The position numbers and the translations under genes were made by a program. Shown here piece by piece: positions 25,899-34,843 of a stretch of 64,000 nt of DNA (position 1 is the stretch's first letter; every line of letters begins with the position of its first letter). The notes beneath the pieces are model-generated. The model was given only the letters and a program-made list of their open reading frames with translations. It searched no databases and had not been told where the DNA came from. The DNA is from Amorphoplanes friuliensis DSM 7358 (GTDB taxonomy: Bacteria; Actinomycetota; Actinomycetes; Mycobacteriales; Micromonosporaceae): NCBI RefSeq assembly GCF_000494755.1, contig NC_022657.1:4564001-4628000 (forward strand). The letters run 5' to 3'.

Positions 25899-25907
25899 GG
25901 TGGTCCG

Positions 25908-26360
25908 ATGACGCGCCCAGACGACGAGTTTCCCCCACTCGACGTCACGTCCACGCTGAACCTCGGTGCGCTCGACGAGGTGCTCGAGGGCCCCGAGACC
26001 GACGTGGTACCGAGCCGGATGTCCGGCTCGCTGCCGCCCGGAATGGCGCTGCTGGTCGTGCGCCGCGGCCCCAATGCGGGTGCGCGGTTCCTGCTGGACC
26101 ACGACGTGACCACGAGTGGCCGGCATCCCGACAGTGACATCTTCCTCGACGACGTGACGGTTTCTCGCCGGCACGCCGAGTTCCACCGCGACGGGGGCAC
26201 CTTCACGGTCCGCGACGTGGGCTCTCTGAACGGCACGTACGTGAACCGTGAGCGGGTCGAGTCCGCGACTCTCAGCAACGGGGACGAGGTCCAGATCGGC
26301 AAGTTCCGGCTGGTCTTCATCGCCGGGCCCCGGCCGGAGGGCGAGGGAAGCGGGGCGTGA
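25908..26360 (+). CDS. garA: FHA-domain regulator, GarA/OdhI type
   Basis: 150 residues: a short acidic N-terminus with adjacent Thr residues (LDVTSTLNLG, Thr14 and Thr16) and one FHA domain at about 48-140 with GRHPDSDIFLDDVTVSRRHAEF and SLNGTYVNRERV, the phosphothreonine-binding Arg, Ser and Asn. Homologues bind and inhibit 2-oxoglutarate dehydrogenase and adjust glutamate metabolism, and phosphorylation of an N-terminal Thr by a PknB/PknG-type kinase switches them off. The usual ETT motif is replaced by DVTST, so the phosphosite is inferred. Matches Rv1827. Confidence 0.88.
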   Translation: MTRPDDEFPPLDVTSTLNLGALDEVLEGPETDVVPSRMSGSLPPGMALLVVRRGPNAGARFLLDHDVTTSGRHPDSDIFLDDVTVSRRHAEFHRDGGTFTVRDVGSLNGTYVNRERVESATLSNGDEVQIGKFRLVFIAGPRPEGEGSGA

Positions 26361-27109
26361 ACCCGTCGGGGGCGGCCGCACACGACCACCAGGGCCCTCG
26401 GGCCCAGGGTGGCCGGGACAACGCGCTGATGAGCATCGGGGAGGTGCTGGCCCAGCTGCGTACCGAGTTCCCGGACACCACGATCTCCAAGCTCCGGTTC
26501 CTGGAGGCGGAGGGGCTGGTGGACCCGCAGCGCACCGCCTCCGGTTATCGCAAGTACTCGTGGAACGACGTGGCCCGGCTGCGGTTCGTCCTGACCGCCC
26601 AGCGCGATCAGTACCTGCCGCTCCGGGTCATCCGCGAGCAGCTCGAGGCTCAGGAACGCGGTGACGACCCGCTCGTGCACCGGCGGCCGTCGCTGGTGGC
26701 GGTCGGTTCGGAGTCCGAGGTGCCGGTCGACACCGCCGACTCGCGGGTGTCGCGGGCGGACCTGGTGGAGCGCACCGGCATCGCCGAGCAGATGCTGAGC
26801 GAGCTGGAGCAGATCGGCCTCGTCGTCTCGCGCCCGCCGGGGTGGTACGACGGTGACGCCGTGGTGATCGTCGAGGCTGTTGTCGGCCTGGTGCGGCACG
26901 GGCTGGAGCTGCGCCATCTGCGCGCGTTCCGGACCGGTGCGGACCGTGAGGTGGGACTCTTCGCACAGCTGCTGACGCCGCTGATGCGCCAGCACGATCC
27001 GGCGGCCCGGGCCAGAGCCGCGGAGACCGCCCGTGAGCTGCAGGCACTGTCGCAGCGGCTGCACGCGGCGCTGGTGCGGGCCGGTCTGAGGGACACACTC
27101 GGGCGCTGA
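26357..27109 (+). CDS. ftsR: MerR-type regulator FtsR
   Basis: 250 residues; GTG start overlaps the garA stop. The winged HTH is at about 25-95: LMSIGEVLAQLRTEFPDTTI, then SKLRFLEAEGLVDPQRTASGYRKYSWNDV, the MerR pattern with a longer first helix pair. A C-terminal helical region follows (LVERTGIAEQMLSELEQIGL). In Corynebacterium the homologue activates ftsZ; the mycobacterial counterpart is Rv1828. Conserved order garA-ftsR supports the assignment. Confidence 0.85.
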   Translation: MNPSGAAAHDHQGPRAQGGRDNALMSIGEVLAQLRTEFPDTTISKLRFLEAEGLVDPQRTASGYRKYSWNDVARLRFVLTAQRDQYLPLRVIREQLEAQERGDDPLVHRRPSLVAVGSESEVPVDTADSRVSRADLVERTGIAEQMLSELEQIGLVVSRPPGWYDGDAVVIVEAVVGLVRHGLELRHLRAFRTGADREVGLFAQLLTPLMRQHDPAARARAAETARELQALSQRLHAALVRAGLRDTLGR

Positions 27110-27191
27110 GCGCGCACAGACACGGGCATCGTGTGGCGCCGCGGACCAAGCGTCCGTGTACCGTGCAGGATAGGCGGGAAAGAGCCTGATG

Positions 27192-27208
27192 GCCGCCGTC
27201 TCGGCGGC
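27192..27208 (+). other. Hairpin upstream of the bifunctional-nuclease gene
   Basis: Perfect 7-bp stem GCCGCCG/CGGCGGC with a 3-base loop and TTT shortly after, between ftsR and the nuclease gene. It could terminate some readthrough or fold the leader; the 139-base gap also contains GGAGG at 27239-27243 for the nuclease gene. Confidence 0.35.
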
Positions 27209-27248
27209 TTTGCGGGGTAGCTAACGACGTGCGACACGGAGGCGGGCA

Positions 27249-27713
27249 GTGCGCGAGCTGAGCGTGGTCGGGGTTCGGGTGGAGCTGCCCAGTAACCAGC
27301 CGATCGTCCTGCTCAGGGAGGTCGACGGCGATCGGTACCTGCCGATCTGGATCGGCGCGGTGGAGGCGACCGCCATCGCTTACGAGCAGCAGGGCGTGAA
27401 ACCGGCGCGACCGTTGACCCATGATCTCCTGCGGGACATCCTCGCGGCGCTCGAGGCGCCGCTGAAGGCCGTGGAGATCACGGAGCTCAAGGAGAACGTG
27501 TTCTACGCCGACCTCCTGATCGGTGACAACCTGCGGGTCTCGGCCCGTCCCAGTGACTCGATCGCCCTCGCCCTGCGGGTGGGTGCGCCGATCCGCTGCG
27601 CCGATCAGGTGCTGACGGAGGCGGGCATCGTCATCCCGGACGAGCAGGAGGACGAGGTCGAGAAGTTCCGCGAGTTCCTCGACCAGGTCCGCCCGGAGGA
27701 CTTCGCCGGCTGA
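27249..27713 (+). CDS. Bifunctional nuclease family protein (DUF151)
   Basis: 154 residues with the family core: LREVDGDRYLPIWIGAVEA, RPLTHDLLRDILAALEAPLK, and SARPSDSIALALRVGAPI. Named after plant proteins with reported DNase and RNase activity; in bacteria the role is unproven. GTG start with GGAGG 5 bases upstream. The order ftsR, DUF151, MerR matches Rv1828-Rv1830. Confidence 0.88.
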   Translation: MRELSVVGVRVELPSNQPIVLLREVDGDRYLPIWIGAVEATAIAYEQQGVKPARPLTHDLLRDILAALEAPLKAVEITELKENVFYADLLIGDNLRVSARPSDSIALALRVGAPIRCADQVLTEAGIVIPDEQEDEVEKFREFLDQVRPEDFAG

Positions 27714-27716
27714 CCG

Positions 27717-27766
27717 ACCGTCGATGCATCCTGAAAAGCAGAAAAAGGCCAGGATGCATCGACGGT
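27717..27766 (+). terminator. 17-bp perfect inverted repeat after the nuclease gene
   Basis: Arms at 27717-27733 and 27750-27766 are perfectly complementary (core CGATGCATCCTG), with a 16-base purine-rich loop. It begins 3 bases past the stop. It is longer than other terminators in the window and unusually AT-rich for this genome, so it may also be a protein-binding or mobile palindromic element. Confidence 0.6.
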
Positions 27767-27889
27767 GACGAGAGCTCCGGTCGTCCGTACGCGGCGTGTC
27801 GCAGCATTACCTCCCTGTTTCGTGGCGCGCTGAGTTATACGCTCGTGAAGTCCAGGTGAAGCGGCACCGCGCAGCGGGGAGGTAGTCGC

Positions 27890-28447
27890 GTGCACGAGTC
27901 AGACTCTGAAGAGGGTCCACTTGTCGGCGAGGACGGCGATACCGGTTATCGCGGAGTGACGGCATGTCAGGCGGTCGGCATCAGTTACCGCCAGCTGGAC
28001 TACTGGGCCCGGACGACTCTCGTCGTGCCCAGCATCCGCGACGCCTCGGGGTCCGGCACGCAGCGGCTCTACTCGTTCCGTGACCTGGTGGTACTCAAGG
28101 TCGTCAAGCGCCTTCTGGACGCCGGTGTCTCGTTGCAGAACATCCGCCGGGCGATCGAGACGCTGCGGTCGCGCGGTGTCGGCGACCTGGCCGGGATCAC
28201 GCTGATCTCCGACGGCACCACCGTGTACGAGTGCCGGTCGCCGGAGGAGGTCGTCGATCTGCTCCAGGGCGGGCAGGGTGTTTTCGGCATCGCCATCGGC
28301 GGGGCCTTCAAGGAGATCCAGGGCTCGCTGTCGCACCTGCCGGCGGAGCCGGTGTCGTCGCCGCAGCCGGTCGGCACGAACCTCCCGGCCGAGTCCACGG
28401 CCGGCGACGAGCTCGCGGCCCGCCGCGCCCGCCGACGTGCCGGCTGA
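27890..28447 (+). CDS. MerR-family regulator (Rv1830-like)
   Basis: 185 residues; MerR-type HTH at about 20-90: YRGVTACQAVGISYRQLDYW then LYSFRDLVVLKVVKRLLDAG and LQNIRRAIETLRSRGV. The C-terminal part (DGTTVYECRSPEEVVDLLQG) is the conserved effector-like tail of this subfamily, known in mycobacteria as Rv1830 (McdR/ResR), which affects cell division. GTG start. Its end overlaps the UvrA-like gene by 11 bases. Confidence 0.85.
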   Translation: MHESDSEEGPLVGEDGDTGYRGVTACQAVGISYRQLDYWARTTLVVPSIRDASGSGTQRLYSFRDLVVLKVVKRLLDAGVSLQNIRRAIETLRSRGVGDLAGITLISDGTTVYECRSPEEVVDLLQGGQGVFGIAIGGAFKEIQGSLSHLPAEPVSSPQPVGTNLPAESTAGDELAARRARRRAG

Positions 28448-30701
28448 GCATGTCGCCGACTCCCACGGGGTCATCCAGGTCCGTGGTGCGCGGGAGAACA
28501 ACCTTCGGGACGTGTCGCTCGATCTGCCGAAGAGGCGTCTGACGGTTTTCACCGGGGTGTCCGGCTCCGGGAAGTCGTCGCTGGTCTTCGGCACGATCGC
28601 GGCCGAGTCCCAGCGCATGATCAACGAGACGTACTCGGCGTTCCTGCAGACGTTCATGGGCAGTCCGAGCCGCCCGGACGTCGACGCGCTGCACAACCTC
28701 AGTGCGGCGATCGTGGTCGATCAGGAGCGGATGGGCGCCAACGTCCGGTCCACCCTCGGTACGGCCACGGACGCGTACACGATGCTCCGGATCGTCTTCA
28801 GCCGTATCGGTGTGCCGAGCGCGGGCAGTGCCCTGGCGTACTCCTTCAACGCCGAGGGCATGTGCCCGGGCTGTGAGGGCATCGGCAAGGTCTCCACCAT
28901 CGACATCGAGGGCCTGATCGACCGGGACAAGTCGATCCTCGAGGGCGCGATCACGGTCCCGCAGTTCAGCGTCGACGGCTGGTACGTGAAGGGGTACGCC
29001 GACTCCGGCTACTTCGATCCGGCGAAGAAGCTCCGCGACTTCACCGAGCAGGAGCTGGACGACTTCCTGCACCGCCCGGCGACGAAGATGAAGCTCAACG
29101 GCATCAACACCACGTACGAGGGCCTGGTGCCGAAGGTCCAGCGGATGTACCTGTCCAAGGACAAGGAGGCCGCGCAGCCGCACATCAAGGCCTTCATCGA
29201 CCGGGTCGCCACGTTCGCGCCGTGCCCGGACTGTGGTGGCACGCGGCTGCGCCCGGAGGCGCTCGCCTCGCGGATCGGCGGCCGGAACATCGCGGAGTGC
29301 TCGGCGATGCAGGTCAGCGATCTGGCGGTGTTCCTGGCGGACCTCGACGAGCCGTCGATCTCGCCGGTGCTGCTGACGCTGCGGCACACCCTGGACTCGC
29401 TGGTCGAGATCGGTCTCGGCTATCTGAGCCTGGACCGCGAGTCCGGCACGCTCTCGGGTGGTGAGGCGCAGCGGGTCAAGATGGTGCGGCACCTGGGTTC
29501 GGCGCTCACCGACGTCACGTACGTCTTCGACGAGCCGACGGTCGGTCTGCACCCGCACGACATCCAGCGGATGAACACCCTGCTGCTGCGGCTGCGGGAC
29601 AAGGGCAACACGGTGCTGGTGGTCGAGCACAAGCCGGAGACCATCGCCATCGCCGACCACGTGGTCGACCTGGGTCCCGGTGCCGGTCCCGCGGGCGGTG
29701 AGATCTGCTTCGAGGGTACGGTCGCCGGCCTGCGCGCCTCGGACTCGCTCACCGGGCGGCACCTGGACCACAAGGTGGCCCTGCGGGAGTCGCCGCGGCC
29801 GTTCACCGAGGTGCTCCCGATCAAGGGTGCGTCGCTGCACAACCTGAAGGACGTCTCGGTCGACATCCCGCTGGGGGTGCTGACCGTGGTCACCGGTGTG
29901 GCCGGCTCGGGCAAGAGCTCACTGATCTACGGCTCGATGCCGCGCCGCGACGACGTGGTGGTCGTGGACCAGTCGGCGATCCGGGGCTCGCGGCGCAGCA
30001 ACCCCGCGACGTACACCGGTCTGCTCGACCCGATCCGCACGGCGTTCGCCAAGGCGAACAAGGTGAAGCCGGCACTGTTCAGCGCCAACTCCGAGGGCGC
30101 CTGCCCGAACTGCAAGGGCATCGGCCTGGTCTACGTCGACCTGGCGATGATGGCCGGTGTCGCGTCGGTCTGCGAGGAGTGCGAGGGCAAGCGCTTCCTG
30201 CCGGAGGTGCTGACCTACAAGTTGCGCGGGCGTGACATCAGCGAGGTCCTCGGCATGTCGGTGACCGAGGCACGGGACTTCTTCACCGAGAAGCAAGCGC
30301 GGGCCGTGCTGGACCGCCTGGTCGACGTCGGTCTCGGTTACGTGAGCCTGGGCCAGCCGCTGACCACGCTGTCCGGCGGTGAGCGCCAGCGGCTCAAGCT
30401 GGCGATCCACATGGCGGAGAAGGCCGGGACCTACATCCTGGACGAGCCGACGACCGGGCTGCACCTGGCCGACGTCGATCAGCTGCTGGCGCTGCTGGAC
30501 CGCCTGGTCGACGACGGCAACACGGTCATCGTCATCGAGCATCACCAGGCGGTCATGGCCCACGCCGACTGGATCATCGACCTGGGCCCGGGCGCCGGGC
30601 AGGACGGCGGCCGGATCGTCTTCACCGGCACACCCGCCGACCTGGTCGCCACGTCGCAGACGCTGACCGCCCAGCACCTCCGGGAGTACGTCGGCGCCTG
30701 A
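28437..30701 (+). CDS. DrrC-like UvrA paralogue
   Basis: 754 residues against about 950 for housekeeping UvrA. GTG 28437 gives VPAEHVADSHGVIQVRGARE, the family start; longer upstream frames run through the regulator gene. Two ABC ATPase sites: GVSGSGKSS and LSGGEAQRVK, GVAGSGKSS and LSGGERQRLK, with DEPTVGLHP and DEPTTGLHL. Cys pairs of the zinc modules remain (CPGC, CPDC, CPNC and CEEC). The UvrB-binding region is shortened, as in DrrC-type resistance proteins that clear DNA-bound drugs such as anthracyclines. That function is inferred; no drug cluster is in the window. Confidence 0.88.
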   Translation: MPAEHVADSHGVIQVRGARENNLRDVSLDLPKRRLTVFTGVSGSGKSSLVFGTIAAESQRMINETYSAFLQTFMGSPSRPDVDALHNLSAAIVVDQERMGANVRSTLGTATDAYTMLRIVFSRIGVPSAGSALAYSFNAEGMCPGCEGIGKVSTIDIEGLIDRDKSILEGAITVPQFSVDGWYVKGYADSGYFDPAKKLRDFTEQELDDFLHRPATKMKLNGINTTYEGLVPKVQRMYLSKDKEAAQPHIKAFIDRVATFAPCPDCGGTRLRPEALASRIGGRNIAECSAMQVSDLAVFLADLDEPSISPVLLTLRHTLDSLVEIGLGYLSLDRESGTLSGGEAQRVKMVRHLGSALTDVTYVFDEPTVGLHPHDIQRMNTLLLRLRDKGNTVLVVEHKPETIAIADHVVDLGPGAGPAGGEICFEGTVAGLRASDSLTGRHLDHKVALRESPRPFTEVLPIKGASLHNLKDVSVDIPLGVLTVVTGVAGSGKSSLIYGSMPRRDDVVVVDQSAIRGSRRSNPATYTGLLDPIRTAFAKANKVKPALFSANSEGACPNCKGIGLVYVDLAMMAGVASVCEECEGKRFLPEVLTYKLRGRDISEVLGMSVTEARDFFTEKQARAVLDRLVDVGLGYVSLGQPLTTLSGGERQRLKLAIHMAEKAGTYILDEPTTGLHLADVDQLLALLDRLVDDGNTVIVIEHHQAVMAHADWIIDLGPGAGQDGGRIVFTGTPADLVATSQTLTAQHLREYVGA

Positions 30702-30704
30702 TCT

Positions 30705-30719
30705 TTGCCGGAACGGCAA
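30705..30719 (+). terminator. Short hairpin after the UvrA-like gene
   Basis: TTGCCG, GAA loop, CGGCAA, starting 3 bases past the stop. Only 6 bp of stem, so weak. Confidence 0.3.
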
Positions 30720-30761
30720 GAAGCTTTGCGGTCCGGCACGCCGACCGGGCACCCTCGGCCC

Positions 30762-31382
30762 ATGAGTGACAAGAGCTTCTGGGATTCCCGGTACGCCGAG
30801 AGCCACCACGTGTGGAGTGGCAACCCGAACGTCGTGCTGGTCCGCGAGGTCGAGGGCCTGACGCCGGGCAGTGCGCTGGATCTGGGCTGCGGCGAGGGCG
30901 GCGACGCGATCTGGCTGGCCGCCCGGGGCTGGGCCGTGACGGCGGCCGACATCTCCGCGGTCGCCCTGGAGAAGGCCGCCGCCCACGCCGCCGAGGCCGG
31001 GGTCACCGTCGACTTCCAGCAGCACGACCTGGCGGTGTCGTTCCCGTCCGGCAGTTATGACCTGGTGTCCGCGCAGTTCCTCTACTCGCGGGAGAACCTG
31101 CCCCGGGAGCAGGTCCTGGCCCGGGCCGCGAGGGCCGTGGCGCCCGGCGGGATCCTGCTGATCGAGGGGCATCAGGACTTCGGTCCGTTCGCCGCGCAGA
31201 GCCAGGATCACGGCGACGTGCACTTCGCGGAGCCCGGCGAGGTCGTCGCCGCTCTCGAGCTGCCCGCGGGGGAGTGGGAGGTGCTGCTGTGCGAGAAGCA
31301 CGACCGGCTCCAGAACGGTCCGGATGGCCGCCCGGCGCACCGCACCGACAGCACGGTCAAGGTACGGCGCCTGCCGCACTGA
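30762..31382 (+). CDS. Class I SAM-dependent methyltransferase
   Basis: 206 residues from ATG 30762 (SDKSFWDSRYAESHHVWSG); the longer frame from 30705 runs through the hairpin and is rejected. The SAM site is ALDLGCGEGGDAIWLAARGW, with the acidic strand-2 residue in VTAADISAVALEKA. Resembles the TehB/thiopurine-methyltransferase-like group acting on small molecules; substrate unknown. The segment HRTDSTVKVRRLPH near the end is typical of this group. Confidence 0.82.
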   Translation: MSDKSFWDSRYAESHHVWSGNPNVVLVREVEGLTPGSALDLGCGEGGDAIWLAARGWAVTAADISAVALEKAAAHAAEAGVTVDFQQHDLAVSFPSGSYDLVSAQFLYSRENLPREQVLARAARAVAPGGILLIEGHQDFGPFAAQSQDHGDVHFAEPGEVVAALELPAGEWEVLLCEKHDRLQNGPDGRPAHRTDSTVKVRRLPH

Positions 31383-31410
31383 GCGGATCCGGTCAAGCTA
31401 CATTCTCGGG

Positions 31411-32997
31411 GTGAGTGATCCGTTCGAGGCCGCCGGTACGCTGCGCGACGCGTACCGGAGCATCGACTGGACGGCGACCTCGCTCGGGCCGGTGGAGTCC
31501 TGGGGCCCGGAGCTGCTGGCGGCGCTGGATCTGACGTTGCACACCCGGGCACCGGTGACGCTGTTCTGGGGCGCCGACTACACCATGCTCTACAACGAGG
31601 CCTACGTGCCGATGATCGGGGACAAGCACCCCGCCGCGCTCGGATCGACCACGACCGAGGTGTTCGCGGAGATCTGGGACACGATCGGGCCGATGCTCGA
31701 CTCCGTCTTCGCGGGCCGGGGTGCCACCTGGGTCGAGGACCTGCGGCTGCTCATGAACCGCAGCGGCTTCCTCGAGGAGACCTACTTCACGTTCTCCTAC
31801 TCGGCGGTGCACGCCACGACCGGACGGATCGCCGGTGTCATCGACATCGCCGCCGAGACCACCGCCCAGGTGCTCGGCCGGCGCCGCCTGGCCCTGCTCG
31901 CCCGGCTCAACGACAAGCTCGCCGATGCGGAGGATGTGCGGCAGCTGCTCGACCGTGCACTGCCGGTGCTGCGCTCGGCGACCGAGGACCTGCCCGGTGT
32001 CGACATCCTGCTGCCGGAGATGCAGGCTCCCACCGTCGCCTGGCCCGCCGAGCTGGACCGCGACGTGGTCGTCGAAACGACGCCGGAGGGCCGGGTCGCG
32101 CGGATCCGGCTGACCGGGGCAGCCCGGGCCCGGTCCGACGCCATGCTGGTCAGCCGGATCAGCCCCTACCTCGCCGTCGACGACGCCTACCTGGACTTCT
32201 TCCGGCTGCTCGGTGCGGCACTGGCGCAGGGCATGAACCGCGCGCGGACCCGGCAGGCCGAGCGTCGTGCCGCGGCCATGGAACGCGAGCTGTCCGAGGC
32301 GCTGCAGCGCAGCCTGCTGCCGGCACCGGACCAGCCGGCGCACATCGAGGTGGCCGTGCGCTACCAGCCGGCCGCCGAGGGCGTGCAGATCGGTGGCGAC
32401 TGGTACGACTCGTTCACCCTGCCCGACGGCAGCCTCACCCTGGTCGTCGGTGACGTCACCGGCCACGACCGGGAGGCCGCCGTGGGCATGAGCCAGCTCC
32501 GTAACCTCCTGCGCGGCATCTCGTACGCCGTGGGCAAACCCCCCGCCGAGGTGCTGGGTGTGCTGGGTGAGGCGATGAACGGCTTCGGGGTGGACGTCTT
32601 CGCCACCGCGCTGCTCGCCCAGGTCGAGCCGGACACCGGGCGGACCCGGACGTTGCGCTGGTCCAACGCCGGTCATCCGCCGCCGGTCTTCGTCTCGCCG
32701 GACGGCTCGGTGCACCTGCTGGACACGCACCCGGAGACCCTGCTCGGCACCCGCGGCCGGAGCATCCGCACCAACCACACCGTCGAGTTGCCGCCCGGTG
32801 CCGCGGTGGTGCTCTACACCGACGGTCTGATCGAGCGGCGCGGGTCCAGCCTCGACGAGGGCCTGTCGGAGCTGGTCGCCGCCCTGGCCGACGCCGGGGG
32901 CCTGACCGCGGAACAGCTCTGCGACCGCCTGCTCGACCGCTTCGCCGGTGCGGCCGAGGACGACGTGGTCCTGGCCGTCGTCCGCGCCCACCCCTGA
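31411..32997 (+). CDS. PP2C-type (SpoIIE) phosphatase with PAS-like sensor
   Basis: 528 residues. Residues 1-150 form a PAS-like sensor (WTATSLGPVESWGPEL, LFWGADYTMLYNEAYVPMIG); 150-290 is GAF-like and helical; 300-528 is the SpoIIE PPM domain with GGDWYDSF (metal Asp), VVGDVTGHDREAA, NAGHPPPVF and DDVVLAVVR at the end. It should dephosphorylate an anti-sigma antagonist as part of a partner-switching pathway. No partner genes are adjacent. TACATT (31399-31404) lies 6 bases before the GTG, so the mRNA may be leaderless. Confidence 0.88.
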   Translation: MSDPFEAAGTLRDAYRSIDWTATSLGPVESWGPELLAALDLTLHTRAPVTLFWGADYTMLYNEAYVPMIGDKHPAALGSTTTEVFAEIWDTIGPMLDSVFAGRGATWVEDLRLLMNRSGFLEETYFTFSYSAVHATTGRIAGVIDIAAETTAQVLGRRRLALLARLNDKLADAEDVRQLLDRALPVLRSATEDLPGVDILLPEMQAPTVAWPAELDRDVVVETTPEGRVARIRLTGAARARSDAMLVSRISPYLAVDDAYLDFFRLLGAALAQGMNRARTRQAERRAAAMERELSEALQRSLLPAPDQPAHIEVAVRYQPAAEGVQIGGDWYDSFTLPDGSLTLVVGDVTGHDREAAVGMSQLRNLLRGISYAVGKPPAEVLGVLGEAMNGFGVDVFATALLAQVEPDTGRTRTLRWSNAGHPPPVFVSPDGSVHLLDTHPETLLGTRGRSIRTNHTVELPPGAAVVLYTDGLIERRGSSLDEGLSELVAALADAGGLTAEQLCDRLLDRFAGAAEDDVVLAVVRAHP

Positions 32998-33861
32998 TCA
33001 GCCCTCGCCGAGCAGCCGCAGCACCAGGGCCAGGGGCGGCCAGGCGGACCGGCCGCGGCGCGTCACGGCGTAACTGCGCAACCGGACCTCCGGACCGGAC
33101 AGGGTCAGCACGCGGACGCCGGGCAGCGTCGGCTCGTCCCGTGGCAGCAGTCCGACACCGAGCCCGGCGACGATCATCTCCTGGACCAGGTCGAGGCTGT
33201 CCGCCCGGTGCACGATCCGCGGCGCGAACCCCTCCAGCGACGCGACGGTCCGCACGACGTCCTCGTCCGCGGTGTTACGGCTGTTGACGATCCAGTCGTG
33301 GTCGCGGAACGCACCGAACGCCGTGTCCGCGGTGCCCGCCGGCACGCCCAGTCCCCACGGCACCTCCCACAGCGGCATCGTCTCCAGCGCCGGGTCGAAC
33401 GCGGCCGGGGCGAGGTTGTAGTCGTAGGTCAGCGCCAGATCCATCAGGTCGGTGGCGAGCAGCTCGAACGCCTCGAACGGCTCGTGCTCGTGGATGAGCA
33501 GGCGTACCCGGGGATGGGTGGTGGAGAGGCCGGCCGCGATCGGCAGCAGCGAGCGGCGGACGGCCGTCGCGAAGCCCGCCACCCGCAGCTCACCGGCCGG
33601 TTCCGCATCCGGATCCAGGTCCAGGCGGGCCGCCTCGACCGCGGCCAGGATCGTCACGGCGTGCTCGGCCAGGCGCCGCCCGGCCGGAGTGAGCCGGACC
33701 CGGCGGCCCTGCGGCTCGATCAGCGTCGCACCGGCCTCCCGGGCCAGGACGGCGAGCTGCTGCGACACGGTCGAGGTGGTGACGTGCACCTCCTCCGCGA
33801 CCTCCCGCATCGAGCCGAGGCGGGACAGTTCGACGAGTAATCGCAGGCGGCGCGTGTCCAT
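32998..33861 (-). CDS. LysR-family transcriptional regulator
   Basis: 287 residues from ATG 33861, giving MDTRRLRLLVELSRLGSMRE, the usual LysR start; the 6 extra codons from 33879 are not needed. HTH at 1-60 (VAEEVHVTTSTVSQQLAVLA) and an effector-binding domain from about 88. It is divergent from the EamA-family transporter gene across 82 bases, the common arrangement in which the regulator controls the exporter. Confidence 0.88.
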   Translation of the reverse strand: MDTRRLRLLVELSRLGSMREVAEEVHVTTSTVSQQLAVLAREAGATLIEPQGRRVRLTPAGRRLAEHAVTILAAVEAARLDLDPDAEPAGELRVAGFATAVRRSLLPIAAGLSTTHPRVRLLIHEHEPFEAFELLATDLMDLALTYDYNLAPAAFDPALETMPLWEVPWGLGVPAGTADTAFGAFRDHDWIVNSRNTADEDVVRTVASLEGFAPRIVHRADSLDLVQEMIVAGLGVGLLPRDEPTLPGVRVLTLSGPEVRLRSYAVTRRGRSAWPPLALVLRLLGEG

Positions 33862-33943
33862 CCGCCAATTGTCAGCCAAACGTGAACGGTGTGTCCAGGA
33901 TCAGCACGTAGACGCGAACGGTCCCGGGGACTTGACTGGGTCC

Positions 33944-34843
33944 ATGCGTACCGAAACCCGGACCGGCACGAGCATGGCGCTCGGGGCGATGGTCCTCGTG
34001 CAGCTGGGCCTCGCGGCGTCCGTCGGCCTCCTCGACCGGATCGGCGCCGGTGGCGCGGCCTGGCTGCGCCTGGCCTGGGCCGGCGTGATCCTGCTGGTCC
34101 TGGTCCGGCCGCGCCTGCGCTCGTTCACCCGCCGCACCCTGCTCGGCAGTGTCGCCCTCGGCGTCGTCACGGCCGGCATCACGATGCTCTTCATGGAGGC
34201 GGTCGCCCGCCTGCCCCTCGGTACGGCCAGCGCGCTGGAGTTCCTCGGCCCGCTCACCGTCGCCGTGGTCCGTGGCCGGCGCGGCACCAAGGTCTGGCCC
34301 GCGCTCGCGGCGGTCGGCGTGCTGCTGCTGACCGAGCCCTGGCACGGCGGCATCGACCTGGCCGGCGTCGGTTTTGCCCTGGCCGCGGCGGTCTGCTGGG
34401 CGGTCTACATCCTGCTGACCCAGTGGGTCGGTGACGAGGTCTCCGGCCTGCAGGGCCTCGCCGTGTCGATGCCGGTGGCGGGCCTGGTCGCGACGCTGGT
34501 CGTCGGCCCGTCGGTGCTCGACGGCATGACCTGGCAACTGGTCCTGCTCGGCGCGGGCCTGGCGATCATCCTGCCCGTGGTGCCGTTCACCCTCGAACTG
34601 CTCGCCCTGCGCCGCCTGACGACGGCCTCCTTCGGCACGCTGATGAGCCTGGAACCGGCCCTCGCCCTGGTGATCGGCCTGCTCCTGCTCGGCCAGGTGC
34701 CCGGCTGGGCGCCGGTCGCGGGCATCGCCTTCGTGGTGGCGGCGGGCATCGGCGCCGAACGCACCGGCGCCCGCGCGCACCCCGGACCGGACCTACCCCG
34801 GGTCGTCGAAGCTGAGGGTCAGACTGCTGCCGTACGCGTCTGA
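33944..34843 (+). CDS. EamA/RhtA-type metabolite exporter
   Basis: 299 residues, ten membrane helices in two EamA repeats. Recognised stretches: VARLPLGTASALEFLGPLTV in repeat 1 and FGTLMSLEPALALVIGLLLL in repeat 2, both DMT-family hallmarks closest to the RhtA threonine/homoserine exporters. Start at ATG 33944; the longer frame upstream is antisense to lysR. Probably exports amino acids or a similar small molecule under LysR control. Confidence 0.85.
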   Translation: MRTETRTGTSMALGAMVLVQLGLAASVGLLDRIGAGGAAWLRLAWAGVILLVLVRPRLRSFTRRTLLGSVALGVVTAGITMLFMEAVARLPLGTASALEFLGPLTVAVVRGRRGTKVWPALAAVGVLLLTEPWHGGIDLAGVGFALAAAVCWAVYILLTQWVGDEVSGLQGLAVSMPVAGLVATLVVGPSVLDGMTWQLVLLGAGLAIILPVVPFTLELLALRRLTTASFGTLMSLEPALALVIGLLLLGQVPGWAPVAGIAFVVAAGIGAERTGARAHPGPDLPRVVEAEGQTAAVRV

